Shown: positions 24,701-29,177 of the stretch, piece after piece
How the letters are laid out: each line of letters opens with the position of its first letter
How positions within the stretch are numbered: the stretch's first letter is position 1
Virus record (IMG/VR): IMGVR_UViG_3300042547_000703
Coordinates: 1 to 30,137 of that record
Direction: 5' to 3' (one strand)
Source of the DNA: a virus
DNA length: 30,137 bases
Notes under the pieces: model-generated
What the model was told of the DNA's origin: nothing
Seen by the model: only the letters and a program-made list of their open reading frames with translations
Database searches by the model: none
Made by a program: the position numbers and the translations under genes

Positions 24701-25339
24701 CATTGTGGTGATGGTGCAACAGGAAATCCAGTTGGTGTTGTTACTGCTGCTCTATTCAGATCTGCTGTTCCTACTGGAACTGCTCCAATTACTGTAGTAT
24801 CCACAACAGTATGTACCAACCTAAACGCCGATCGTCTAGACGGAAGAGATGGTACTGGATACCTCAGAGGAGTAAACGATGTATGGCAGAGTAGTGATGA
24901 GGGAAATCAAAGACTTTACTTTGCAAATGCTGGTAGATCCTACTATAAATCACCAAATGGACATGAGTTTAGAAAAAATAATGATACTGCTACATTTACC
25001 ATAGACGATAGTGGTAATGCTACTGCTGCTGGTGAAGTAACTGCAAACTCTGATGAAAGAATTAAAACTAACATCAAGACTATTGAAAATGCTCTAGATA
25101 AAGTTACTCAACTTCGTGGTGTTGAATACGATCGTACAGACATTGAAGCTCATCAAATCGGTGTAATTGCACAGGAAGTAGAAAAAGTTCTTCCAGAAGT
25201 TGTTCATGACAATGAAAATGGATTAAAATCAGTTGCTTATGGAAACTTAGTTGCGGTTCTAATTGAATCCATCAAAGAACTTAAAGGCGAAATTTCCGAA
25301 CTTCGTGCAGAACTGGACGAACTAAAAGGTAATAAATAA
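18770..25339 (+). CDS. Giant tail fibre/structural protein with C-terminal S74 endosialidase-type chaperone
   Basis: This 2189-residue protein is the largest here. The N-terminus (SRLENFLKNAEGNILYVNPS, then SLTRPFRTIQRAVIEAARFS and ILVYPGVHY) is the start of the long cyanophage structural proteins with pectin-lyase-like beta-helix features. The body is strand-rich, with a GAGYNNN unit near 1081 and a GDWRRWGMISQDKDRDF segment near 1605. Between about 1745 and 1970 eight copies of an xNxGIITxx motif recur. The last 96 residues form an S74 peptidase/chaperone domain: Ser2094 in NSDERIKTNI, then IGVIAQEVEKVLPEVV and a coiled coil (SIKELKGEISELRAELDELK). Known S74 domains trimerise the fibre and then cut themselves off at the Ser, here between Asn2093 and Ser2094. 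It is probably involved in host recognition. Confidence 0.85.
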   Translation: MPLSRLENFLKNAEGNILYVNPSDFDATDSIENRGNSLTRPFRTIQRAVIEAARFSYVVGRNNDKIDSTTILVYPGVHYIDNRPGHSITNQGGTAQFKRYVNGNWTTTGATLTEFTEQSNFDIFDEDNDLHKYNSVHGGVILPRGTSIVGLDLRKTKIRPLYVPDPQNDNVESSSVFKVTGTCYFTSFTLFDADPQRAAYKDSTGRKVVPNFSHHKLTAFEYADGVNEAFLGAEPSGLTDLEMYYYKVTYAYGDTSGRGIPNYPVNNVSDFEPSVDEFRIVGDLRADPIGITSIKAGNGLVPTTTITVKTLTPHNLYKDTPVLVSGITTSVDEYNGSFLVSDILSDTEFQYVTTSTPVIALPSSAQILNARTIVESDSVSSASPYIFSCTLRSVYGMNGLHADGSKATGFKSMLTAQFTGISLQKDDNAFILYDPSTGIYNDNLTVSESQKPLHTNSRAIYKPDWENTHMKCSNNAIIQCVSIFAIGYAKHFVAESGGDQSITNSNSNFGAVSLESVGFRPESFDRDDVGYITHVIPPRELIFRETNVTWLPLDVSKIISAATTARLYLAGYESKTVPPPSQIDSYRIGAKEGEELNLNIILGAQQSNFKAPILMTQPSGIGTSSKKTFVVGRASGINSITSNILTLTSNHTLYNGEKVRVISDNGDLPENISADKVYYAYTAGLSANQIKLSSTLNDSSSGNTITGITNGGGRLELISFVSDKSPGEVGHPIQYDDTQKQWYVQSSPISIQNTIYDGIVGIGTTLLGNQTGSTFITRRVDNRGLDDRLYKLRYVIPKEFVNARPPTDGFVLQESKTTGITSVSYLTSSLSDTIQLRNPKIITKASYAGGNANIKTELPHNLQVGDTVKISNVVSSNDAVESYNGSFVVQTISTPREFSVTGFSSDPGTFLNQVNQRSTQQQVEALPTIQKEKSRDTVFIYRSTEIKPLIPGAGGQDGIYNLTVLSGTISPNKSIGFGLSERNFNQDVKNLYPQIDRDNYNSDPFPTVSYAELSPLAVVRTSDKKNSITKEALNYFFENSRVGYAITGAVVTGTGNTTITIFTDIDHNLNSVKSVTLLNSGAGYNNNAGVTSTIYSSELLNASLPGKNAAAKVVVSAANTISSVEIVDGGSAYAIGNTMSISPDPAGAPTSYAFVQVSSINNNIGDSLEVSGFMEPSMNGTFKIVDIPSSRSVSVLVEEGVPSATFRTRNDDRLPIAYLAAKGVGITTITHNKAAGIATVICTEGHGLLSGNSFKLVGIGNTYFSKKFIVNETLGITSFSFYSGITTVTQTWNLTGVTVQKSTISANGRALGLGEENLGGRGSFLYVGVTTTLANPITSTDTSIVLTSADGFKKGDYITINAEILRLVSDAASNVFSVIRGQFSTTSSSNDAGAVVRKIRVLPMEIRRPSILRASGHTFEYLGYGPGNYSTGLPVKQDRILSNEEVLVSQAREQDGGTVVYTGMNDRGEFYSGATKINGATGEEETIDAPVVTFFGDEGESIERRNSGVFDDLVVKERLTVEGGENNNQTSQFYGPVNFTQKLTSTADAGLETRDLYIKGVASQPKLLTVGIATPTEAKRAGDISFLATPDPGGYIGHVYADGDWRRWGMISQDKDRDFLKLDQIAIGSSSGIYNFSDALEVNGTIKVKNLYVGGAVTFAGAQAIGNAAFDVIDLNKTIVFAGVGTNYTIQTTNANTIAQFQNLEITGTAATFTTARVTFGESFNSTFSGVSTVAGTLVVNNLVANTGVITAANMIVNNLNAGRLSVSTEAYIQSGIITAIRTQYIGGLGNAGIGQTVGSIMLNVGIITSLTGTACTITTINGTDAFITGVRANTALSTPLAAINTGIITNFKSTTATATNLYANVGVVTTLIVPSNGYGGAVGDGWFGSPISYVNTGFTTNAVVTTYMSSPTAYINSGIITTLDGNPSGPTGGTLRYLNGQFGGSLWLSGSSSGQGIFANAGIITNFGQSNKLTLIHCGDGATGNPVGVVTAALFRSAVPTGTAPITVVSTTVCTNLNADRLDGRDGTGYLRGVNDVWQSSDEGNQRLYFANAGRSYYKSPNGHEFRKNNDTATFTIDDSGNATAAGEVTANSDERIKTNIKTIENALDKVTQLRGVEYDRTDIEAHQIGVIAQEVEKVLPEVVHDNENGLKSVAYGNLVAVLIESIKELKGEISELRAELDELKGNK
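25332..25338 (+). promoter_or_regulatory. Possible late promoter (ATAAATA) at the end of the fibre gene
   Basis: ATAAATAAA overlaps the fibre stop codon and lies 30 bases before the small ORF at 25369. The motif fits the late core and the spacing, but Asn-Lys-stop codons (aat-aaa-taa) create it easily. Confidence 0.4.
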
Positions 25340-25368
25340 ATCGTTAGAGTTAATTAACTTTGAAATTT

Positions 25369-25533
25369 ATGGATGAAAAAATCGCTGCATATGCAAAAGA
25401 ATTGACTGAAAAATCAGAACAAATTCGTGAAGAACTCATTGAACATGAGAGACAGTTTAATATTAAAAAAGAAGAATTCTTTAAAATTCAAGGAGCTCTA
25501 GAAGCTATTCAACAAATGGCTTCTGATTCTTGA
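25369..25533 (+). CDS. Small coiled-coil protein (54 aa)
   Basis: ATG 25369 opens a 54-codon ORF encoding an almost wholly helical, charged product: AYAKELTEKSEQIREELIEH, then a Lys/Glu/Phe-rich middle (KKEEFFKIQGALEAIQQM). The heptad spacing suggests a coiled coil. It lies between the fibre gene and a terminator at 25563, so it is the last gene of that transcription unit. Small coiled-coil partners next to fibre genes can be assembly chaperones, but nothing here proves that. An ATAAATA motif 30 bases upstream may express it separately. Confidence 0.6.
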   Translation: MDEKIAAYAKELTEKSEQIREELIEHERQFNIKKEEFFKIQGALEAIQQMASDS

Positions 25534-25562
25534 ACCCTTACAGAGTTATTATAAAGATATTC

Positions 25563-25597
25563 AAGGGGCTTTGTCAATCTTGACAATTCCCTTTTTT
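25563..25597 (+). terminator. Rho-independent terminator after the fibre unit
   Basis: AAGGG and TTGTCAA on the left pair with TTGACAA and CCCTT on the right, with a small internal loop and a two-base hairpin loop. A run of six T follows. It lies 30 bases after the small coiled-coil gene and separates the late fibre unit from the following small-gene region. Confidence 0.82.
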
Positions 25598-25626
25598 AGT
25601 TTATAGATATAGTATTTGTTTTTAGA

Positions 25627-25902
25627 ATGACTGATCCTACTCCAGATTTTATAGATCCCAAACAATATCCAGATTTTTGGGAACAGATGAAAAACTTTAA
25701 AGAGTTTGCGGCTTCTGTTGGCCAAAATGTTGTTGAAGGAAATGGAGTTTTGGTTTCTGAAGAAAAAAGAATAAAAAGAGAACAAACCTGTCAAGATTGT
25801 TCTCAATTCAATAGAGATAGTAAAAGATGTTATCTTTGTGGGTGTTACATGGAAGTCAAGTGGAAATTTAAAGCTTCAGAGTGCCCGATGTCTTTGTGGT
25901 AA
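25627..25902 (+). CDS. Small zinc-ribbon-like protein (91 aa)
   Basis: The first 60 residues are acidic and aromatic (DPTPDFIDPKQYPDFWEQMK, KEFAASVGQNV). The C-terminal 40 residues hold six Cys: CQDCSQF, then CYLCGCYMEVK and SECPMSLW. The CxxC...CxxCxC...C arrangement is that of a small zinc ribbon seen in many cyanophage hypothetical proteins. The metal-binding part probably mediates protein or nucleic acid contact; no enzyme motif is seen. It begins 30 bases after the terminator. No clear promoter was found just upstream, and the start has no strong ribosome site. Confidence 0.65.
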   Translation: MTDPTPDFIDPKQYPDFWEQMKNFKEFAASVGQNVVEGNGVLVSEEKRIKREQTCQDCSQFNRDSKRCYLCGCYMEVKWKFKASECPMSLW

Positions 25903-25905
25903 CCC

Positions 25906-25934
25906 TTGACAAACACCTAAATACCTGTTATCGT
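25906..25934 (+). promoter_or_regulatory. Sigma70-type promoter for the exported small protein
   Basis: TTGACA at 25906-25911 and TATCGT at 25929-25934 are separated by 17 bases, with a consensus -35 and a 4/6 -10. It starts four bases after the zinc-ribbon stop and lies 21 bases before ATG 25956. A CTAAATA sequence (25917-25923) in the spacer could also act as a late promoter. Confidence 0.65.
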
Positions 25935-25955
25935 GGCGTCAAACACCTCAAACTC

Positions 25956-26345
25956 ATGAAGAAACTTCTTCTACTTCCACTAGTTGCATCCCTGTTTTCA
26001 GTGCCAGTACAGGCTCAACAGGTAAATGATTATCAGATCTGCACAAAGTATCGTGAGGTTTATAATCCTGGTTACTATGATAGGTATGGTAATTATGTAC
26101 AAGGAAATGTTTCTACTCAGTCATACCAAGTCCCTTGTGGAGCTGGACCCATCAATTATCAGTCACGCGGAACTGTCTATGGTGGGAACAATTATTATGG
26201 TCGCGGTTATTGTAATCCTACGCAGAGCGCACTAGGCGCACTTCTGGGAGGCGGTGTGGGTGCTGCACTATCTAGAGGTGATGGAAGATGGTGGGCGGTG
26301 CCTGTGGGTGCGGCCGTGGGTGGTGCGATGTTTGGATGTAATTAA
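25956..26345 (+). CDS. Exported protein with signal peptide and glycine-zipper segment (129 aa)
   Basis: ATG 25956 is chosen over a longer frame beginning at 25881, because it starts a clear signal peptide: MKKLLLLPLVASLF followed by VPVQAQQ, with the cleavage site probably after the AQA. The mature part has Cys, Tyr, Gly and Asn-rich sequence (YNPGYYDRYGNYVQGN). It closes with a glycine zipper (SALGALLGGGVGAALSRGDG, then VPVGAAVGGAMFGCN), as in bacterial outer-membrane glycine-zipper lipoproteins, but there is no lipobox. It would be placed in the host periplasm or outer membrane. It has its own sigma70 promoter. The G+C-richer zipper part contrasts with the neighbouring A+T-rich genes and may reflect host origin. 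Its role is unknown; superinfection exclusion is one possibility. Confidence 0.7.
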   Translation: MKKLLLLPLVASLFSVPVQAQQVNDYQICTKYREVYNPGYYDRYGNYVQGNVSTQSYQVPCGAGPINYQSRGTVYGGNNYYGRGYCNPTQSALGALLGGGVGAALSRGDGRWWAVPVGAAVGGAMFGCN

Positions 26346-26346
26346 A

Positions 26347-26353
26347 ATAAATA
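26347..26353 (+). promoter_or_regulatory. Possible late-type promoter motif (ATAAATA)
   Basis: AAATAAATAAC lies just after the glycine-zipper gene stop and 18 bases before ATG 26372. It matches the late core, but the sequence is simple and chance occurrence is likely. Confidence 0.35.
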
Positions 26354-26371
26354 ACTAAAAAGACAAGTGCA

Positions 26372-26581
26372 ATGAAAACATTTCAACAATTTATAGAACA
26401 GATTGAACTTGCACAACAACAAAAGGAACTTGCGACTAAAAAAAGTATTGCGAATACCAAAGCAAGTGCTGTTGCTGGTATGAGACATCGTAGACATGTT
26501 CATGGAGAATTGTCTCACATGGCAGATTATGAACGCCAACACAGACAACAAGTAGAGAAAAAATACACACCTTTTACATGA
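26372..26581 (+). CDS. Small His/Gln-rich basic protein (69 aa)
   Basis: The product is helical and charged: MKTFQQFIEQIELAQQQKEL, followed by a basic histidine-rich middle (MRHRRHVHGELSHM) and a DYERQHRQQVEKKYTPF tail. The start 'MKTFQQFIEQ' is like the short N-terminal tags seen on many cyanophage virion-associated proteins. The many His and Arg residues suggest nucleic acid or metal contact. It follows the glycine-zipper gene by 26 bases. No known domain is recognised. Confidence 0.6.
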   Translation: MKTFQQFIEQIELAQQQKELATKKSIANTKASAVAGMRHRRHVHGELSHMADYERQHRQQVEKKYTPFT

Positions 26582-26587
26582 TTTTGA

Positions 26588-26878
26588 ATGAAACCAATTA
26601 AATTTTTTCAAGTTGCCAGATGGCGTTATCGTGAAGACTTTGGACACGAATGGTATGTTCAATTCTTCTTTACCGACCGTTGGGCACTTCTCCAAACATC
26701 TGTAAGTTGGAATGATTACCCATCTTGGCCCTATATTCAAATCACTTCTGGTAGTAACGGTCTTTTGGGTATTTTGTTCTGGGCATATAAGTTTGGACTT
26801 GACATTGACTTTTGTAGTCGTACTTGGAACTGGGATTATCTGGAGAAAATGAATGAAGACGAAACTGAACTGGTTTGA
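26588..26878 (+). CDS. Small aromatic-rich conserved protein (96 aa)
   Basis: The product is very rich in Trp, Phe and Tyr: FQVARWRYREDFGHEWYVQF, then SWNDYPSWPYIQITSGSNGL and LFWAYKFGLDIDF. The W.V.F....P..P..Q...GS..GLLG.LF...FG.D.DF pattern occurs in small cyanophage early proteins whose function is unknown to me. The gene at 27770 appears to be a distant paralogue, sharing the WQF/VQF, GL.(I)LF and FG(V/L)D positions. Its last 26 bases overlap the next gene's start. Confidence 0.65.
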   Translation: MKPIKFFQVARWRYREDFGHEWYVQFFFTDRWALLQTSVSWNDYPSWPYIQITSGSNGLLGILFWAYKFGLDIDFCSRTWNWDYLEKMNEDETELV

Positions 26879-27218
26879 GTATTACTTCGGTCACTGTTTC
26901 CAGACTGGTTGGAGAGAAGTCTGGAACAACTTCAAGATGTGGAGAGACCTTATTAGTGGAAACTATGAGAGTTATGCTCTACTAAAACAGGATGATCCTT
27001 TTCAAGAGTGTTATGAATGGTTCTGGACTTCTATCAATCTTGATGAAACATATCCCAAAGAGTTTCTAGAATACCTGATGGAGATGTGTGATAGAATTGA
27101 TCGTGGTGAAGAAAAGTTAATTCCAATGGATGAAGATTTTTTTGATAGAATCAAAGAACTTATTGATGATGAGGACACTTCAGAAACTGGCACACCCGAA
27201 GAGACAGAAGAAACCTGA
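26853..27218 (+). CDS. Small acidic protein (121 aa)
   Basis: The N-terminal part is aromatic and basic (MKTKLNWFEYYFGHCFQTGW, REVWNNFKMW), the middle is helical (YPKEFLEYLMEMCDRIDRGE), and the C-terminal 20 residues are almost entirely Asp, Glu, Thr, Ser and Gly. No domain is recognised. The DNA coding the acidic tail (27173-27194) is also a copy of the 22-bp promoter box, so the tail may be shaped by the promoter rather than by protein function. It overlaps the previous gene by 26 bases. Confidence 0.65.
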   Translation: MKTKLNWFEYYFGHCFQTGWREVWNNFKMWRDLISGNYESYALLKQDDPFQECYEWFWTSINLDETYPKEFLEYLMEMCDRIDRGEEKLIPMDEDFFDRIKELIDDEDTSETGTPEETEET

Positions 27219-27229
27219 TGTGGTATGAT
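27173..27229 (+). promoter_or_regulatory. Sigma70-type promoter with repeated 22-bp box, copy 2 (inside a coding end)
   Basis: The box at 27173-27194 (GGACACTT...AACTGGCACA) begins 51 bases before -10 TATGAT (27224-27229). A -35 of GAGACA (27201-27206) has 17-base spacing. A perfect 7-bp inverted repeat, GATGTGG/CCACATC (27217-27223 and 27232-27238), encloses the -10 and could be an operator. It would drive the gene at 27253. Confidence 0.7.
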
Positions 27230-27252
27230 GGCCACATCAAAACAGAAATCTC

Positions 27253-27438
27253 ATGAAACCCAAAATCTATCACATACTTGATATTGCAGTTGAGGAAGGT
27301 GTCAAACGGGGATGGTATCGTGCCCATAAACATGTAGAGAATCCTTCTGAAGAAAGTATCAAAGAAGCTATTGAGGATGCAGTGATGTCTGCAATTCATG
27401 AATACTTTACATTTGATGAGTCGGAGTATTATTCATGA
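27253..27438 (+). CDS. Small conserved cyanophage protein (61 aa)
   Basis: The product, KPKIYHILDIAVEEGVKRGW then YRAHKHVENPSEESIKEAIE and an AIHEYFTFDE end, follows a pattern (IxxILDxAVExGxxRGWxRAHKH...P....I..AIEDxVxxxIxEYF) that I recognise as common in cyanophage early regions, with no known function. It is helical and acidic. It is the first gene after the promoter at 27201-27229, with a 24-base leader. Its stop overlaps the next start (ATGA at 27435). Confidence 0.7.
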   Translation: MKPKIYHILDIAVEEGVKRGWYRAHKHVENPSEESIKEAIEDAVMSAIHEYFTFDESEYYS

Positions 27439-27692
27439 GATTTCGTAAGATTGAATTTCGTTTCAGTAAATACAACAACAAGTATGAACTCGTTAGGTGG
27501 TATGAAGACATTCCAGGAAAAGAAATTTGTTATGTGATTGCTTTCTTTGATAAAGACAAAGAGGGTTATGATATGAGAACCATTGGTGATAGGTTCTTTG
27601 AGGATAAAGATGCTTGGGTTGTTGGTAAGTATGCTTTGGAGTTTCTAAATGCTATCTTTCAGATTGAGCAAGATGAAGAGGAACTGAAATAG
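27435..27692 (+). CDS. Small conserved cyanophage protein (85 aa)
   Basis: The product begins FRKIEFRFSKYNNKYELVRW and continues with strands (EICYVIAFFDKD, DMRTIGDRFFED) and a C-terminal helix (WVVGKYALEFLNAIFQIEQ). The small alpha/beta shape and the RKIEFR.SK.NNK.EL.RW start look conserved in cyanophages, but no function is known to me. It is translationally coupled to the previous gene through a four-base overlap. Its stop codon supplies the first base of the promoter box at 27692. Confidence 0.65.
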   Translation: MRFRKIEFRFSKYNNKYELVRWYEDIPGKEICYVIAFFDKDKEGYDMRTIGDRFFEDKDAWVVGKYALEFLNAIFQIEQDEEELK

Positions 27693-27748
27693 GACACTTG
27701 AAGAACTGGCACAGGGCATCTCCACAGGTGCCCTTTTTGCCTTATAAT
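27692..27748 (+). promoter_or_regulatory. Sigma70-type promoter with repeated 22-bp box, copy 3
   Basis: The box at 27692-27713 (GGACACTT...AACTGGCACA) begins 51 bases before a perfect -10 TATAAT at 27743-27748. The -35 is weak (TCCACA at 27721-27726, 16-base spacing). The CCACAG just there is at the same distance from the -10 as in the copy at 28788. A terminator hairpin fills the space between box and -10. Confidence 0.75.
27713..27738 (+). terminator. Rho-independent terminator nested in a promoter
   Basis: AGGGCATC (27713-27720) pairs with GGTGCCCT (27727-27734) with one G-U pair around TCCACA, followed by a run of T. It stops the transcript of the two preceding small genes, and its DNA is at the same time the -35 region of the next promoter. 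Confidence 0.75.
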
Positions 27749-27769
27749 GACTTCATAAGAAACAAACCG

Positions 27770-28027
27770 ATGAAACTCTTTCAATACGATAAAAAAGTTT
27801 GGGATGATGGTGATACTGACTACACTTGGCAGTTTGGTATCATCAACAATAAAACATTACTCTGGGTTCATTATGAAAATCCCAGTCGTTTAGTTTTTAG
27901 TGATGGTGGATTACATATCCTATTTTCATTCTTTACTAATTCTTTATTTGGAGTAGATTTTCAAGTTGGTAAGATTGGTTTGAGTTTCAACTTTTTCACA
28001 GAATACTTTGATGGGTGGAGTGACTGA
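27770..28027 (+). CDS. Small aromatic-rich protein (85 aa), possible paralogue of the 26588 gene
   Basis: ATG 27770 is used because it lies 22 bases after TATAAT; the in-frame ATG at 27698 would be upstream of the promoter and within the terminator. The product is KLFQYDKKVWDDGDTDYTWQF, then LLWVHYENPSRLVFSDGGLH and LFGVDFQVGKIGLSFNFF. It shares spaced positions with the protein at 26588 (FQ near the start, WQF/VQF, LLW/LLQ, GL..LF, FGVD/FGLD), so the two may be diverged duplicates. No domain is known. The stop shares its last base with the next start. Confidence 0.6.
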   Translation: MKLFQYDKKVWDDGDTDYTWQFGIINNKTLLWVHYENPSRLVFSDGGLHILFSFFTNSLFGVDFQVGKIGLSFNFFTEYFDGWSD

Positions 28028-28221
28028 TGTTCAACTTCAAAGAGGACTGGGAAGAACCAACCAAAAAAGCAATTCAAAAAATGTTGTCTTATAAGGGATA
28101 CATTCCATCCAAAGACCTCAACGAGTATCAGTATCAAACCTATCTTCAAGTAGCATCACCATACGAACTGGAAAAAGACATTATCACCGAAGCAACGATG
28201 CTTAAAGTAAATGATGAATAA
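28027..28221 (+). CDS. Small hypothetical protein (64 aa)
   Basis: The product is FNFKEDWEEPTKKAIQKMLS, a YKGYIPSKDLNEYQYQTYLQ middle and an acidic helical end. It has no recognised motif. It begins at the last base of the previous stop (TGATG overlap), and its end overlaps the next start by 11 bases, so the genes from 27770 to 28800 form one tightly packed unit. The coding call rests on overlap and composition consistent with neighbouring genes. Confidence 0.6.
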   Translation: MFNFKEDWEEPTKKAIQKMLSYKGYIPSKDLNEYQYQTYLQVASPYELEKDIITEATMLKVNDE

Positions 28222-28453
28222 GGACGCATACTATGACTGGATTGATGAAAATGATTCCTATCCAGAACATTCTCATAAGTGGATAGTGGGACTTTATAAC
28301 AAATATGAAGGTGTAGAGGGACTTCATAGATACTTTGGTCCATTTGAAGACAAACTTCAGGCAAAAGAGTTCGCAGCAAATTACAGAGAAAAATATACAA
28401 AACCTGGATTTATTTCAAGTATAAGAGTGTTTCCATTGTGTGAGGTATTATGA
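28211..28453 (+). CDS. Small hypothetical protein (80 aa)
   Basis: Two ATG codons in tandem (28211 and 28214) can start this ORF; either is possible. The product has KDAYYDWIDENDSYPEHSHK, then IVGLYNKYEGVEGLHRYFGP and a QAKEFAANYREKY helix. The strand-strand-FGPF-turn-helix layout (RYFGPFEDKLQAKEFA) is like small proteins that display an alpha/beta hairpin, and the next gene has a similar HTPKRFGQLMQAKEAI segment. Its function is unknown. It overlaps both neighbours. Confidence 0.6.
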   Translation: MMNKDAYYDWIDENDSYPEHSHKWIVGLYNKYEGVEGLHRYFGPFEDKLQAKEFAANYREKYTKPGFISSIRVFPLCEVL

Positions 28454-28650
28454 AAGTTTATGATTACCGAATTGAAGAGAGATTTGATTTTGATGAAATG
28501 ACCCACTATTTTGTCATTCAAAAATATAGTGTTGCTCAAAACGAATATGTTCTTCACACACCTAAAAGATTTGGACAACTTATGCAAGCAAAAGAGGCAA
28601 TTAGGATGTTAAGGAGATACAAACAACCAATTTATCATTATGTGGAGTGA
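28450..28650 (+). CDS. Small hypothetical protein (66 aa)
   Basis: The product, KVYDYRIEERFDFDEMTHYF then VIQKYSVAQNEYVLHTPKRF and a basic helix (QAKEAIRMLRRYKQP), has two or three strands and a helix. The PKRFGQLMQAKEA turn-helix is similar to GPFEDKLQAKEFA in the preceding gene, so the two may be tandem duplicates that have diverged. It starts in an ATGA overlap with the previous gene and lies three bases before the next ATG. Confidence 0.6.
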   Translation: MKVYDYRIEERFDFDEMTHYFVIQKYSVAQNEYVLHTPKRFGQLMQAKEAIRMLRRYKQPIYHYVE

Positions 28651-28653
28651 GAA

Positions 28654-28800
28654 ATGGATAAAGTAACTCGCGTAGAAGTGATTGACCAAGATGGAAGGTC
28701 TTATGTAAATTGGGACGACGACAATAAGGTAGAGTTGTCTTTTCAGGATGACGGAAGAACTCTCAAAGTTTTTATTAGTAATCGGGAGGACACTCTATAA
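28654..28800 (+). CDS. Small acidic protein (48 aa)
   Basis: ATG 28654, three bases after the preceding stop, opens a 48-codon ORF: MDKVTRVEVIDQDGRSYVNW, an Asp-rich turn, then VELSFQDDGRTLKVFISN and REDTL. The alternating strands suggest a small beta sheet. The GTGGAGTGAG sequence upstream includes a GGAG ribosome site 11 bases before the ATG. The last codons and stop lie inside the promoter box at 28788, so the C-terminus REDTL is encoded by the box. Confidence 0.55.
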   Translation: MDKVTRVEVIDQDGRSYVNWDDDNKVELSFQDDGRTLKVFISNREDTL

Positions 28801-28844
28801 ACTGGCACAAGACCTCACCACAGACCCTGTGAGTGCCCTATAAT
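28788..28844 (+). promoter_or_regulatory. Sigma70-type promoter with repeated 22-bp box, copy 4
   Basis: The box at 28788-28809 (GGACACTC...AACTGGCACA) begins 51 bases before -10 TATAAT (28839-28844). CCACAG at 28818-28823 takes the -35 place, as in the copy at 27692. GGCA/TGCC and CTCAC/GTGAG can pair to make a bulged hairpin between box and -10. The downstream sequence ATACTCTCATACACA recurs at the promoter at 29149. Confidence 0.75.
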
Positions 28845-28869
28845 ACTCTCATACACAAAGGAACTCCAA

Positions 28870-29148
28870 ATGCTTGATGCCTTTACTGATTATCCTATTG
28901 AATCCTATGGTGATGCTGAGGGAGCACCTATTCGTAAGGCAAAAATCCTGACTTATGATAGGAATAAGTATTGTGATGTGCTTGTCTATCAAGTAGATGA
29001 ACATGGAGATTTACGAGGAACTGTTGTTAATTTCAAGCAGTTTTATCTTTATAAGAATGAAGCACGACTTGATGATGGAATTCAATTTACTGATGAAGAA
29101 CTGAAAACTCTTCCTTGGACTAAAGTGAGTTATCCTCATTCTATTTGA
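28870..29148 (+). CDS. Small hypothetical protein (92 aa)
   Basis: The product begins LDAFTDYPIESYGDAEGAPI, then RKAKILTYDRNKYCDVLVYQ and VDEHGDLRGTVVNFKQFYLY with a final helix (TDEELKTLPWTKV). It is beta-rich, small and acidic. It has the look of the conserved cyanophage early proteins but no known function. It has its own promoter (TATAAT at 28839, 25 bases upstream) and an AAGGA ribosome site. The stop is directly followed by the next -10 element. Confidence 0.65.
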   Translation: MLDAFTDYPIESYGDAEGAPIRKAKILTYDRNKYCDVLVYQVDEHGDLRGTVVNFKQFYLYKNEARLDDGIQFTDEELKTLPWTKVSYPHSI

Positions 29149-29167
29149 TATAATACTCTCATACACA
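29149..29167 (+). promoter_or_regulatory. Sigma70-like -10 and leader (TATAATACTCTCATACACA)
   Basis: These 19 bases are identical to those at 28839-28857, TATAAT included, and lie just before the gene at 29178. The 22-bp box is not present upstream and no -35 is evident, so this is a duplicated core promoter without the upstream element. The T of TATAAT is the base after the previous stop codon. Confidence 0.65.
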
Positions 29168-29177
29168 CAGACACCTG

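Noticed and set aside
25881-25955. Longer start for the exported protein (ATG 25881)
   Set aside because: It would place a hydrophilic 25-residue segment before a clear signal peptide, overlap the zinc-ribbon gene, and start upstream of the promoter at 25906-25934.
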